Assembly (NCBI GenBank): GCA_963827155.1
Contig: CAWGZV010000003.1
Coordinates: forward strand, 680,188-744,187
Direction: 5' to 3'
Length of the DNA stretch: 64,000 nt
From: UTCFX2 sp963827155
Lineage (GTDB): Bacteria; Chloroflexota; Anaerolineae; Anaerolineales; UBA4823
Shown here: piece by piece, positions 1 through 8,573 of the stretch
Layout: the number at the start of each line of letters is the position of its first letter
Numbering within the stretch: position 1 is the first letter of the stretch
The notes under the pieces: model-generated
What the model saw: only the letters and a program-made list of their open reading frames with translations
The model's database searches: none
Told to the model about the DNA's origin: nothing
Made by a program: the position numbers and the translations under genes

Positions 1-762
1 CTAGGTGGGGTTTTTATCCATCGAAAAAGAATTTTCGGGACGATAACCAGACATTGGTCATTAAGTGTCTTATTGATATGTTTTACGATCTTCTCTTTAT
101 CAGATGAGATTTACCTTGGAGAAAGGATGATTCTGAAATATCCCAATTCGATCTCCAGACTCCTGACCATTTTCGGAGAAATATTTCACGCTGCCGATCG
201 TTTTTTTTGGCCGGTTGTGTATATAGTGCTCTTTTCGTGTGCTTATTGGATATTAAAACGCCGGACTTCAATGGGGCTTATTTTTGTCATAATGATGCTG
301 GTTATCCAGATAGTGGATTCCCCAAAGCCAAAAATTGATCAATTCTTCCAACAGCAAGATCAAGCTGCTGAATTATTTCCAGCGAAGATCTGGGATCAAC
401 TCCTTAGTGGCAAAAAGGAATTATTCATTCACCCAGCTTTTGGATGTGGCAGTGGACCATTAGAGATATCATCGTTGCAATTCTTAGCCGCAAAAAACTC
501 GACGATTATTAACACTGTTCGAACGGCACGCGTTACAGTAGACTGCGAGAAGAAATTTTCCACAATGCTAAATCACATCAAAGGCAATGGATATGTTTTC
601 GTGTTTGTTGATAGCGTAACCGCAGATGAAATTGAGGCATTAATTGGGCCGAAATCTAATACGTGGTGCCGCCATTTTATTCGCGGGACGGTCTGCGTTC
701 CATATCCATCGAAACAAGATCGAACGCTTTTCAAAGACAGCTATTTTTCTACATTTCCATAA
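1..762 (+). CDS. C-terminal part of a multi-pass membrane protein (DUF6311-like), cut by window edge
   Basis: The reading frame is open from base 1, so the gene begins outside the window and the TTG at 73 is not a real start. About 250 residues are visible. There is a motif GRFFWP-like stretch (here ADRFFWPV) followed by a hydrophobic helix, a second helix around the FVIMMLVIQIV segment, and then a soluble-looking tail with several Cys (FGCGSG, CRHF, GTVCVP). The aromatic FFWP motif before a helix resembles the DUF6311 family of polytopic membrane proteins linked to cell-surface glycan synthesis. That assignment is from memory of the family and is moderate only. The product is presumably in the cytoplasmic membrane. 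The gene converges on the cDPGS-like gene, with a hairpin between them. Confidence 0.55.
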   Translation, partial: LGGVFIHRKRIFGTITRHWSLSVLLICFTIFSLSDEIYLGERMILKYPNSISRLLTIFGEIFHAADRFFWPVVYIVLFSCAYWILKRRTSMGLIFVIMMLVIQIVDSPKPKIDQFFQQQDQAAELFPAKIWDQLLSGKKELFIHPAFGCGSGPLEISSLQFLAAKNSTIINTVRTARVTVDCEKKFSTMLNHIKGNGYVFVFVDSVTADEIEALIGPKSNTWCRHFIRGTVCVPYPSKQDRTLFKDSYFSTFP

Positions 763-801
763 ACCGATTTTTTCTAAATGTGCTCCTGAGAAAAAGAAAA
801 A

Positions 802-835
802 AACTCACCCTATCGAATGATTCGAAGGGTGAGTT
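802..835 (-). terminator. Intrinsic terminator of the cDPGS-like gene
   Basis: Ten-base arms (AACTCACCCT at 802-811 and its complement at 826-835) enclose a loop that can itself pair. Read on the minus strand the hairpin is followed by a run of seven T, then a T-rich tract. It lies 34 bases past the minus-strand stop at 869. On the plus strand no T-run follows, so it mainly serves the minus gene. Confidence 0.85.
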
Positions 836-868
836 ATTAATCCTGGAAATATCAAAAAATCGCGCGGC

Positions 869-2188
869 TTACTTCCCGAATTTTTTACGCAAGATATCCT
901 CGAGTGTCGGCACGCCGATTTCCTGCAATTCATAACGCACGCGTTGAGTGGGTTTGTTGATTTTTACCACCCGAGAGAGATCGATCGGTGTACCGATGAT
1001 CACAAGATCGGCATCAATGGCATTGATCGTCATTTCGAGCTCTTTCGTTTGGACTTCACCGTAACCCATCGCGGGGAGGATCGCGCCGGTGGTTGGGTAC
1101 TTCGCATAGGTATCGCGAATTGAGCCAACTGCAAAAGGTCGCGGATCGATAATTTCAGCCGCTCCAAAGCGCTGCGCGGCTACCCATCCCGCTCCATAAG
1201 CCATTTCACCGTGTGTAAGCGTTGGTCCATCTTCGATCACCAGCACGCGCTTGCCCAGGATCGCAGATGGGTCATCGACAAACAGTGGGGAAGCCGCCTC
1301 AATGATGGTTGCGCCGGGATTTACTCTTCTCAAGTTCTCGCGAACTTTCAATACGCTTTCGGGGTCTGCAGTATCAACTTTATTAATCACAAAAACATCT
1401 GCCAGCCTGGCGTTCGTTTCGCCAGGGTGGTAGCTGACCTCATGGCCGGGTCGATGTGGATCTGCAACCACGATCTGCAAGTCTGAAACATAGAATGGGA
1501 AATCGTTGTTACCGCCATCCCACAAGATAATATCCACTTCCTGCTCAGCCTGCCTTAAGATCCGTTCGTAATCCACTCCTGCATACACGATTACTCCGTT
1601 GTCAAGATGCGGTTCGTATTCCTCTCGTTCTTCAATCGTGCATTCGTGTTTCTCTAAATCACTGTAATCGGCATAACGCTGAACTGCCTGCTTTGCAAGG
1701 TCGCCGTATGGCATTGGATGGCGAATTGCGGCTACCCTAAAGCCCATACTTCGAAGGATAAGCGATACGCGCCGGGTAGTTTGGCTTTTACCAGATCCCG
1801 TTCGCACTGCGCAGACAGACACTACCGGACGATTAGATTTCACCTGTGTGTTTGTCGGCCCCATCAGGCGGAAATCCGCACCCGCCGCCAGGACCTGCGA
1901 GGCTTTATGCATGACAACCTCATGAGGGACATCGCTGTAAGCAAAAACGACCTGGGTTGCTGCCTTTTCTCGGATCAACTTGATCAGATCGCTTTCGGCG
2001 AAGATCGGGATTCCCTTTGGATAATGAGCTCCTGCCAGCTCGGTTGGGTACACACGGCCGGCGATATCCGGGATTTGTGTGGCGGTAAAAGCGACCACCT
2101 CGTAATCTGGATTGTTCCGGAAAAATACATTGAAGTTATGGAAATCGCGCCCTGCGGCGCCCATGATGATCGTGCGAATTGGGGACAT
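869..2188 (-). CDS. Cyclic 2,3-diphosphoglycerate synthetase-like P-loop protein
   Basis: 439 residues. The N-terminal 110 residues form a Rossmann-like module (IIMGAAGRDFHNF near residues 7-18). A P-loop follows at about 127-135 (AVRTGSGKS), then a SIMIBI-type GTPase/ATPase domain with WDGGNNDFP and a VINKVDT motif resembling the NKxD guanine-specificity element. This architecture matches proteins annotated as cyclic 2,3-diphosphoglycerate synthetase, known biochemically from methanogens and widespread without proven function in bacteria. Activity on 2,3-diphosphoglycerate here is inference. The start is the ATG at 2188, with AAGGAGC upstream at a longish spacing. It ends at a strong terminator and lies downstream of argS on the same strand, separated by 122 bases. 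Confidence 0.8.
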   Translation of the reverse strand: MSPIRTIIMGAAGRDFHNFNVFFRNNPDYEVVAFTATQIPDIAGRVYPTELAGAHYPKGIPIFAESDLIKLIREKAATQVVFAYSDVPHEVVMHKASQVLAAGADFRLMGPTNTQVKSNRPVVSVCAVRTGSGKSQTTRRVSLILRSMGFRVAAIRHPMPYGDLAKQAVQRYADYSDLEKHECTIEEREEYEPHLDNGVIVYAGVDYERILRQAEQEVDIILWDGGNNDFPFYVSDLQIVVADPHRPGHEVSYHPGETNARLADVFVINKVDTADPESVLKVRENLRRVNPGATIIEAASPLFVDDPSAILGKRVLVIEDGPTLTHGEMAYGAGWVAAQRFGAAEIIDPRPFAVGSIRDTYAKYPTTGAILPAMGYGEVQTKELEMTINAIDADLVIIGTPIDLSRVVKINKPTQRVRYELQEIGVPTLEDILRKKFGK

Positions 2189-2310
2189 ATTTGAATTTTG
2201 CTCCTTATTCGTGAGAAATTACTGCAGTCAAATTTTCTCGCAACCAGCAGTATTATCCATGATTGATATGTAATCTCAAAGTTAATAAAATTCGCTGCTC
2301 ATTCCAAAAA

Positions 2311-4119
2311 TCACATCACATCTGGCGCAGCGATATCTAATACTCTCAGGGCATTTGCCAATGTCTGGCGTGCGGCTGCAACCAATCGAAGGCGAGCGTT
2401 GCGGATTTCCTCAGTTTCGGTTTGAAGCACCGGGACAGCGTGGTAGAAGCTGTGAAAAGAATTTGCCAGATCATACGCATAACTCGCTATGATAAGAGGA
2501 CGGTATTCCTCCGCTGCCTGCTGAACGACCGCCGGAAATCTTGAAATCAAATCCACCAGCTGAATTTCGTGGCTCGAAAGTTGATAGCTTATATCCGCTT
2601 TGGGTGGAATTCCACCAGCCTTGCGCAAAATGCTGCTCGCGCGCACGTGAGCATTTTGGATATAGGGTCCGGTGTGACCATCGAAATTTAATGCGTCATC
2701 AATATCAAATACGATATCTTTGTTATTATCGACCGAAAGCATGGCATAGACCAGAGCTCCAAGCCCGATTTGTTCTGCAACATTCTGGCGTTCCTCTTGA
2801 GGCAGATCTGGATTCTTCTTTTCGATCTCTGCCAGAACTCGCAGGCATGCCTCATCGTAAACATCCTTGAAGAGCGCTAATCGGCCTCTTCGAGCAGACA
2901 TGGCGCCCTCTGGAAGACTAACGAAACCATAACCCAGGTGATAGCATTTTTCGGCTTGCTTGAACCCCCAAAGCTCCAGAATTTTGAAAGTCTGCTGCAT
3001 ATAAAAACTTTGACGGACATCGATTACATAAATTGAGCGATCTACACCAAATTTCTCAAATTTCACCTTGGCGAGGGCAAGATCTTTTGTCAGATATAGC
3101 GTGGTACCATCACTTCTAAGCAGTACATTTGTGCGGTATTTCGCTTTCTTCAGACCCAGTTTCTCGTCAATTTTTACAATAACTGGTCCTTCCGGACGCT
3201 CGTCATCGGCGATACCCCGTTGGATGAGCTCATCAACGATCTCTTTTGCCGATTCATCGACCTCGCTCTCAAAAAACCAGACATCGATCTTAATATCCAG
3301 CAATCGCAGGATTTCACGCAGCTCTTCCAGGCTCCATTCGCGGGTTCGAAGCCAGAGAGCGTGAACTTCGGGGTCGCCGGCATTCCATTTGCGATAGAGC
3401 TCTCGCCGTTCGGTTTCGTAGCCTTCACGGATTGTTTTCTGCTCGGGGTTTTCAGCCTCTTTTTGCTCGAGAAGCTGAGAAGCCTCAACATAGAGCTTCA
3501 ACAGCCATTGACCTCGTTCATGAATTCCTTGCGGTTCTTGGTCTAGGTAGAACTTCTGATACATCCAAAGCACAGTGATAACCCCAAGGCCCATATCTCC
3601 AGGATATGAGGCTCGAATGGTGGGTAAACCGGCAAATTCCAGCAGGCGTGAGAGTGTTTCTCCCAGGATCGCATTGCGAAAATGACCCATGTGGAAGGAA
3701 TGGTGGGTGTTTGGTTGAGCGTACTCCACCATCACACGTTCGGATTTTGCTTCGCCGCGCCCAAAATTATCTCCCTGGGCAAGGATCGTCCTAACCGCTT
3801 CCGAGCTGTATTCGGATGTGGAATAATAGCAGTTGAGGTAGCCTTTGACGGCTTCAATCCGTGAGAAACCGGGCAGATGTCCAATTTTCTGAGAGACTTC
3901 TTCTGCTAACTGGGCAGCCCGCTGCGGAACAGAGAGCTCTCTTACGGCTACTCCGAGGCGAGCTTCAGCCGCGGCAAGCTGAAAGAAAGAGGTTGACATG
4001 CCCCATTCGCCGGCAAATGGAATCGGCTGCCATTGGATGTTGGTCGGTTCGGGAATGTTTTTATCATTGCAGTATGCCCGAATGACAGCCTCAAGTTGTA
4101 TTCGTTCGGAGTCGAACAT
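2311..4119 (-). CDS. argS: Arginyl-tRNA synthetase
   Basis: 602 residues, a class I aminoacyl-tRNA synthetase that charges tRNA-Arg in the cytoplasm. Visible features in order: an N-terminal Arg-S additional domain (about 1-110, containing the GYLNCYYS stretch), the HIGH-type motif HMGH at 143-146 preceded by EYAQPNTHH, a catalytic core, and a KMSKS-like element written MSARRG (in GAMSARRGRLALF). The C-terminal helical DALR anticodon-binding domain begins near GPYIQNAHVRA. Length is normal for the family. The start is the ATG at 4119; its ribosome site is weak. A window tRNA-Arg lies at 59753, unlinked. rpsT lies upstream on the same strand, but a terminator separates them. Confidence 0.96.
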   Translation of the reverse strand: MFDSERIQLEAVIRAYCNDKNIPEPTNIQWQPIPFAGEWGMSTSFFQLAAAEARLGVAVRELSVPQRAAQLAEEVSQKIGHLPGFSRIEAVKGYLNCYYSTSEYSSEAVRTILAQGDNFGRGEAKSERVMVEYAQPNTHHSFHMGHFRNAILGETLSRLLEFAGLPTIRASYPGDMGLGVITVLWMYQKFYLDQEPQGIHERGQWLLKLYVEASQLLEQKEAENPEQKTIREGYETERRELYRKWNAGDPEVHALWLRTREWSLEELREILRLLDIKIDVWFFESEVDESAKEIVDELIQRGIADDERPEGPVIVKIDEKLGLKKAKYRTNVLLRSDGTTLYLTKDLALAKVKFEKFGVDRSIYVIDVRQSFYMQQTFKILELWGFKQAEKCYHLGYGFVSLPEGAMSARRGRLALFKDVYDEACLRVLAEIEKKNPDLPQEERQNVAEQIGLGALVYAMLSVDNNKDIVFDIDDALNFDGHTGPYIQNAHVRASSILRKAGGIPPKADISYQLSSHEIQLVDLISRFPAVVQQAAEEYRPLIIASYAYDLANSFHSFYHAVPVLQTETEEIRNARLRLVAAARQTLANALRVLDIAAPDVM

Positions 4120-4195
4120 GCCAGCACTCTTATTGACCCTGTTTGGATTGACAGGCAGACCAAGAAATTATTCGAGCAGAAATTCTAAAAAAAAA

Positions 4196-4217
4196 CGGGA
4201 GCAAATCAGCGCTCCCG
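4196..4217 (-). terminator. Intrinsic terminator after rpsT
   Basis: The seven-base GC-rich arms CGGGAGC and GCTCCCG are separated by eight bases. On the minus strand the hairpin is followed by nine consecutive T. It sits 38 bases past the rpsT stop, so rpsT is likely a monocistronic transcript that ends before argS. Confidence 0.9.
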
Positions 4218-4254
4218 AAATCGATTAAATAGTTAAAAGAAACTCCCCTCAGGC

Positions 4255-4524
4255 TCACGCTTTTTGAAGCTCGTTCAGCTGCTTCATCAAACGGCTTTTG
4301 CGGCGAGCCGCATTGTTTTTATGGATAATTCCTTTTTCAGCTGCTTTATCGAGAGCGCTGATCGCAGTCAGGGTCGCCTTGAGCGCATCTTCCTGGACAC
4401 CATCGGAAATCGCCAGGCGAGCTTTCCGGACATACGTGCGAGCTTGACCAGCATAAACTCGGTTGCGCAGACGACGTTTTTCGTTCTGCTTGTTGCGTTT
4501 GATTTGTGACTTGATGTTTGCCAA
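4255..4524 (-). CDS. rpsT: Small ribosomal subunit protein bS20
   Basis: 89 residues, very basic. The N-terminus MANIKSQIKRNKQNEKRR is the typical S20 opening, and the IHKNNAARRKSRLMKQL segment near residues 66-82 is the family signature that binds 16S rRNA. S20 is a primary binder during 30S assembly. Length is standard. It is a single gene ended by its own terminator, as in many bacteria. Confidence 0.97.
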   Translation of the reverse strand: MANIKSQIKRNKQNEKRRLRNRVYAGQARTYVRKARLAISDGVQEDALKATLTAISALDKAAEKGIIHKNNAARRKSRLMKQLNELQKA

Positions 4525-4624
4525 CTCAATCCTCCAGATCAGGTACTTCTAATACAACCACGGCTTGCTATTTTACTAGATGGTTCGTTTTTTGTCCAGA
4601 ACCTTTTTGGCATTGAATTTGTGC

Positions 4625-6031
4625 TTAGAAAGCGCCTTTTCCCTGGATCACAACCGCGAAAGTCTTGAGCAGGATATAAATATCCAGCAGAAGAGAGTAA
4701 TGCTGTATATAATAAAGGTCGTCCTCTGTATGGAGGTGCATCGGTCGGTCGCTCCTTCCATTGATCTGCCACCAGCCGGTGATCCCTTGAGGCGCTGCGA
4801 ATCTCTTCCGCTGCCAGGTTTCATAACGATCGACCAGATAGGGAAGTTCCGGGCGCGGGCCAACCAGGCTCATTTCGCCTTTGATTACGTTGTACAGCTG
4901 GGGAATCTCGTCCAGGCTGGTGCGGCGTAAGAATTTGCCAATTCTAGTGACTCGCGGGTCATCGGCGTTTTTATGAAGCAAGCGGCCTTGTTCGTCGACC
5001 TTCTCGACGGTTCTGCGAACTGACTCGGCATCGTGTTTCATCGAACGAAATTTATACATTTTAAACAGCCGCCCATTTTCTCCAATTCGCATCTGGCTGA
5101 ATAAAATCGGCCCCGGAGTCTCCAGGCGAATGGCAAGTCCGATCAGTACTCCAATGAGGATTCCCACTGGAACCGAGAGCAAGGCAACGATAAGGTCGAA
5201 TGCACGCTTGATTAAACGCTGGGAGTCGCTGAGAGCCGGAGCGCGCAGATCCAACATGGCTATTCCCCCGAACTCCTCAACCGCGGCTTTATGTAGTGCA
5301 AGGCGGAAATAATCGGGGATCAGCCAGATCTTCACCGGGTATTGGTGCAGGTAGCCCACGATTGTATTTGTGCGCTCGTAATCTTCCTGAGGAAGCGCGA
5401 CCACGATATCTTCGAGCTTATGCTCGCGTATCTTTTGACCCAGGATTTCTAAAAGATTGGCTGCAGCTTGCTTCCCTTCGCCTGGTTGAACTTCGATGAG
5501 TTCGACGACTCTTAACCCAGAGCGGTTGTCCGCTTGAATTTGATGGTACAGCTCCAATCCGGCCGGACTCCCGCTGAGGATCAGCACGCGGCGCTGTTGA
5601 CCTGAGAACGGGCCGAATACACCGATGAAAGCCCTCGACAATCCCCGCCAGCCCAACATGGATAAATAAGTCATTAAGACAAATGATGCAAAAAGGAGCC
5701 TTGATACTTCCCTGTAGGAAACATACAAGGTGCCCGCCAGAGCCATAGCTGCAAGCAGCGAACCGAGCGTCAGACTGGCAAACTCATCGATCCAGCGGCG
5801 GTTACGCCTGCCGTCGTAGACCGAAAAGAGTGAAAAAACTGCCACCCACTCGAAAGCGAAAATAAGATAGACGATCCAAGGGATTGGGACAATCTGGGGG
5901 TATTCTTCGGCAAAGGGCAGAAATCCCAGCTTTGGGCGCAAAGCGACTGCGACTGCCAGCATTAGACAGACGCACAGCCCGTCTAAAACCATCGAAAACA
6001 GCGCGAAATTGACTGAAAAACGACGAAACAT
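4625..6031 (-). CDS. Polyprenyl glycosylphosphotransferase (exopolysaccharide initiating sugar transferase)
   Basis: 468 residues from the ATG at 6031. A TTG start at 6088 would add 19 residues but is less likely. Four or five N-terminal membrane helices are followed by a Rossmann-like CoA-binding-type domain (VLILSGSPAG). The C-terminal bacterial sugar transferase domain starts at KRAFDLIVALLSVP, with a long re-entrant helix, then YKFRSMKHDAE, LRRTSLDEIPQL, SLVGPRPELP and GITGWWQINGR. These are the defining motifs of enzymes that move a sugar phosphate from UDP-sugar onto undecaprenyl phosphate. The product acts at the inner membrane and would start the polysaccharide built by the glycosyltransferases at 13-22 kb. 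It is transcribed divergently from the LuxR-Kelch gene, with 60 bases between starts. Confidence 0.92.
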   Translation of the reverse strand: MFRRFSVNFALFSMVLDGLCVCLMLAVAVALRPKLGFLPFAEEYPQIVPIPWIVYLIFAFEWVAVFSLFSVYDGRRNRRWIDEFASLTLGSLLAAMALAGTLYVSYREVSRLLFASFVLMTYLSMLGWRGLSRAFIGVFGPFSGQQRRVLILSGSPAGLELYHQIQADNRSGLRVVELIEVQPGEGKQAAANLLEILGQKIREHKLEDIVVALPQEDYERTNTIVGYLHQYPVKIWLIPDYFRLALHKAAVEEFGGIAMLDLRAPALSDSQRLIKRAFDLIVALLSVPVGILIGVLIGLAIRLETPGPILFSQMRIGENGRLFKMYKFRSMKHDAESVRRTVEKVDEQGRLLHKNADDPRVTRIGKFLRRTSLDEIPQLYNVIKGEMSLVGPRPELPYLVDRYETWQRKRFAAPQGITGWWQINGRSDRPMHLHTEDDLYYIQHYSLLLDIYILLKTFAVVIQGKGAF

Positions 6032-6091
6032 ATCCTGGCATATTATAATTATTGTATAGCCAAATGATGATGATATTCCTGGACACAAATA
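6032..6091. promoter_or_regulatory. Short divergent intergenic region between sugar transferase and LuxR-Kelch genes
   Basis: Sixty AT-rich bases separate the two start codons. On the minus strand a TATAAT hexamer lies only a few bases before the sugar transferase ATG. Both promoters, and any binding site for the HTH protein encoded alongside, must lie here or inside the flanking genes. I could not place a convincing -35 element. Confidence 0.35.
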
Positions 6092-7416
6092 ATGGAATTT
6101 AGAAATGAATCATTGAGCGATCGTGAAGTAGAAATTTTGCAGCTTCTGGCGACAGGGGCCACAAACAAAGAAATTGCTCAAAAGCTTTTTATCAGCAGCA
6201 ACACTGTTAAAATCCACTTAAGGAATATTTTTTCCAAAATTGAAGTCAATACCAGAACAGAAGCAGTATTAGTTGCATTAGAAAAGGGATGGGTGTCTAA
6301 CGTACCAAGGTCGTCTGCTTCCGATCTCACCATAGATGGCTCGCTGCCTGCGTCTGTCGCTGTAGAGGTTTACGAACATGTTCAAGCACAAAAAGCGCTT
6401 TTATCTCGGAAATCTTTAATCGCATTAATATTCTCAGCTACATTATTGGTAATTCTGGCCAACATTTGGATTTGGAACGCGCGTCAAGAAGAAACCCAAA
6501 TCCCATTATCCGTTTCAAAGAATAATAAGGTAGATAACTGGCAAGCTTTAAGCCCGATGCAGACTTCCAGATCAAGCTTTGCGGTAGTAACCTTTGGAGG
6601 TTTTATTTACGCAATCGGAGGAATGACTGATGATGGTCTTGCGGATATATCAGAACGATATGACCCATTAAAAAATGAATGGCAACCAATAGCTCCAAAA
6701 CCAGTTCCTGTGAGCGAGATTCAAGGAGTGGTTATTGGGGGAGAGTCTATATACCAGGCGGAAGATTGGAATCAGGGGAGTCGACTGACGTATTAGATAT
6801 TTATGATCCAGAGAAGAATGTTTGGATCCAAGGAAAAAGATTGCCACAACCTTTAAGCGGTTACGCGCTTGCTGCTTATGAAGGTCAGCTCTTCATATTT
6901 GGAGGAAAAGACGATATCAATTATTACAGGTCGATCTATCGATATGATCTAAACGATGATGTATGGGAATTGATTGCTGAGCTCCCAGCAGCCAGGGCTT
7001 ATTCGGGTGCTGCGGTTATTGGAAATTTGATTTACATTGTTGGGGGAATTAACGGCGAAGAAGTCTTTAAGGATACGCTGGTTTATGAGCCAAGTTCTCG
7101 GATCGCAACCGCCGATAAGGAGTTGACCCTCCCGAATGGTCGTTACAGATTAGGAGTATCCAGCATAGCTGAATTTATGGTCGTGGTAGGGGGTCTCCAG
7201 GATATTACAACTCCACCACTTTCTTTGTTATTCGCTCCAAGCAACCAGATTTGGCAGGAATTTGGTCAGTTGAAGGAATTCCCTGAATTGCCAGGAGTTA
7301 CTTCATTAGGAAATTATATATATATCATTGGAGGAGGGGAAAAAGGCCGAGTGAGTGATAGAAATATTTCTTACCAGGCGATTTATACTCAGGCTTTTCC
7401 GATTATCCAAAAATAG
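6092..7416 (+). CDS. Membrane-tethered LuxR-type regulator with Kelch propeller (one frameshift)
   Basis: The N-terminal 65 residues are a LuxR/NarL HTH: LSDREVEILQLLATG, then NKEIAQKLFISSNTVKIHL as the recognition region. One membrane helix follows at about 108-128 (LIALIFSATLLVILANIWIW). The rest is Kelch repeats (YAIGGMTDDG, LFIFGGKDD, IYIVGGINGEE, IYIIGGGEK), presumably outside the membrane. The frame breaks at the five-G run 6737-6741. Adding one G joins VVIGG to RVYIPGGRLESGE in perfect Kelch register, so this is one gene of about 442 residues. The order HTH, helix, sensor resembles ToxR-type one-component regulators. It diverges from the sugar transferase, which suggests it controls exopolysaccharide genes. 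Kelch ligand unknown. Confidence 0.8.
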
Positions 7417-7500
7417 GCTGATCCAAGAATTTTATTTCCTGCGTTCGCAAAATAGATCTAGCTGATGATAAACCCATAGTTCAGCTGAGTACACGACAGG

Positions 7501-8268
7501 TCAATCACTTAGAAATCTTTCGTATTCGGAATTCTCTAAGCTAGCCGAAATCTCCGCATAATTTTCGACGAAATCCTCAACGTCATCGGAAGTGGTTCGC
7601 AAAATATTTGTATCTACCGGTGCAGATGCAATTCGGAGATATTCACAAATTCGATCAACAGTCGCTTGTTGTTTTGATTTTGTTAATAAATCATCTTCAT
7701 AACAAATGGTCTGATATGTGAAGTCTTTCAGAGATATTGAATGGTTGTATTCCAAGTCCTCAAAACGCTTAATTTTCCGCAGGAGTACAGTGGGATCAAC
7801 ATGCATCGGGATCCGACGGATCTCCCCATCGGTTTTCTTGATGTGGGTTTTTCCGATGAAACTGGCGTAAAGTGAGGATAACGCGGCTCGAAACAGGTTT
7901 CGCCGAACCAGGTTGATGATGAGGTAGCCGGACTGTACCAAAGATGATAAGAAGGTCGCAGGAGACTCAATATTTTGAGTCTCAAAGTGATCGACCAATA
8001 ATTTAAAACCAAAAATCTCCTTTCGACAAATCGAAGCGTTGCAATCGATATAGCGGCGTGGGTCGAAAAGTGGGTGAATTAACAATTCGCCCTCGCAGTG
8101 GATATCCGGATGTGCATCCAGCAAGCTAACGAGCAGGGTGCTGCCTGATCGTGGGAATCCATATATAAGAAATTTCTTTATTGGATGCCTCTTATGGATG
8201 GTCAGGCAGTAAGGATATAACAGAAGCTCTTTTATGTAGCCTTTATAATCTCTTGTCGCTGTGGGCAT
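7501..8268 (-). CDS. Sulfotransferase family protein
   Basis: 255 residues. Near residue 33 the segment IYGFPRSGSTLLVSLLDAHP is the 5'-phosphosulfate-binding loop of PAPS-dependent sulfotransferases, followed by the typical CEGELL. A later region (YLIINLVRRNLFRAALSS) fits the 3'-phosphate-binding Arg/Ser element. No signal peptide is visible, so it is probably cytosolic or membrane-associated. Its place inside the polysaccharide island suggests sulfation of a surface glycan or lipid. The substrate cannot be read from sequence. Confidence 0.82.
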   Translation of the reverse strand: MPTATRDYKGYIKELLLYPYCLTIHKRHPIKKFLIYGFPRSGSTLLVSLLDAHPDIHCEGELLIHPLFDPRRYIDCNASICRKEIFGFKLLVDHFETQNIESPATFLSSLVQSGYLIINLVRRNLFRAALSSLYASFIGKTHIKKTDGEIRRIPMHVDPTVLLRKIKRFEDLEYNHSISLKDFTYQTICYEDDLLTKSKQQATVDRICEYLRIASAPVDTNILRTTSDDVEDFVENYAEISASLENSEYERFLSD

Positions 8269-8573
8269 CCAAATTTCCTGGGTAATTGTATATCTAACGC
8301 ATTTCCTCGGCTTGATTATCTACTTTTTCTATAATTTAAAAGTGAGAAGAAAGATGATCTAATAGCCTCCTCAGCCGCGTCGAATTGTAACAGGATTCAC
8401 AAGGCACAGGCATTCGAGGACGAATTCGGAAGAAATCAATTAATATTCTGAATTTCAAAGCGCCAGAACGCTGGTGAGTATGAAGGAATGCAATGAAAAA
8501 CCCAACGCAGGTCATCTGTGACAAGCGTTGGGTTTTCTCTCGCGATCAAGTAGTTGTGATACTATAGGAGGAG
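8269..8573. other. Intergenic region with one terminator
   Basis: Apart from the hairpin at 8498-8535 I see no gene, repeat or RNA here. It should contain the promoter of the sulfotransferase gene (upstream of 8268), but no clear -35/-10 pair stands out. Confidence 0.5.
8498..8535 (-). terminator. Intrinsic terminator of the secreted repeat protein gene
   Basis: Eleven-base arms (AAACCCAACGC at 8498-8508 and its complement at 8525-8535) form a perfect stem. On the minus strand the second arm runs into five T. It lies 39 bases beyond the last stop codon at 8574, which supports treating the whole 8574-9982 region as one gene. Confidence 0.88.

Noticed and set aside
73..762. A complete small gene starting at TTG 73
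   Set aside because: The frame is open to base 1 and the N-terminal residues continue a membrane protein, so it is a truncated larger gene.
5130..5499. Plus-strand frames opposite the sugar transferase
   Set aside because: They are complementary-strand shadows with no motifs.
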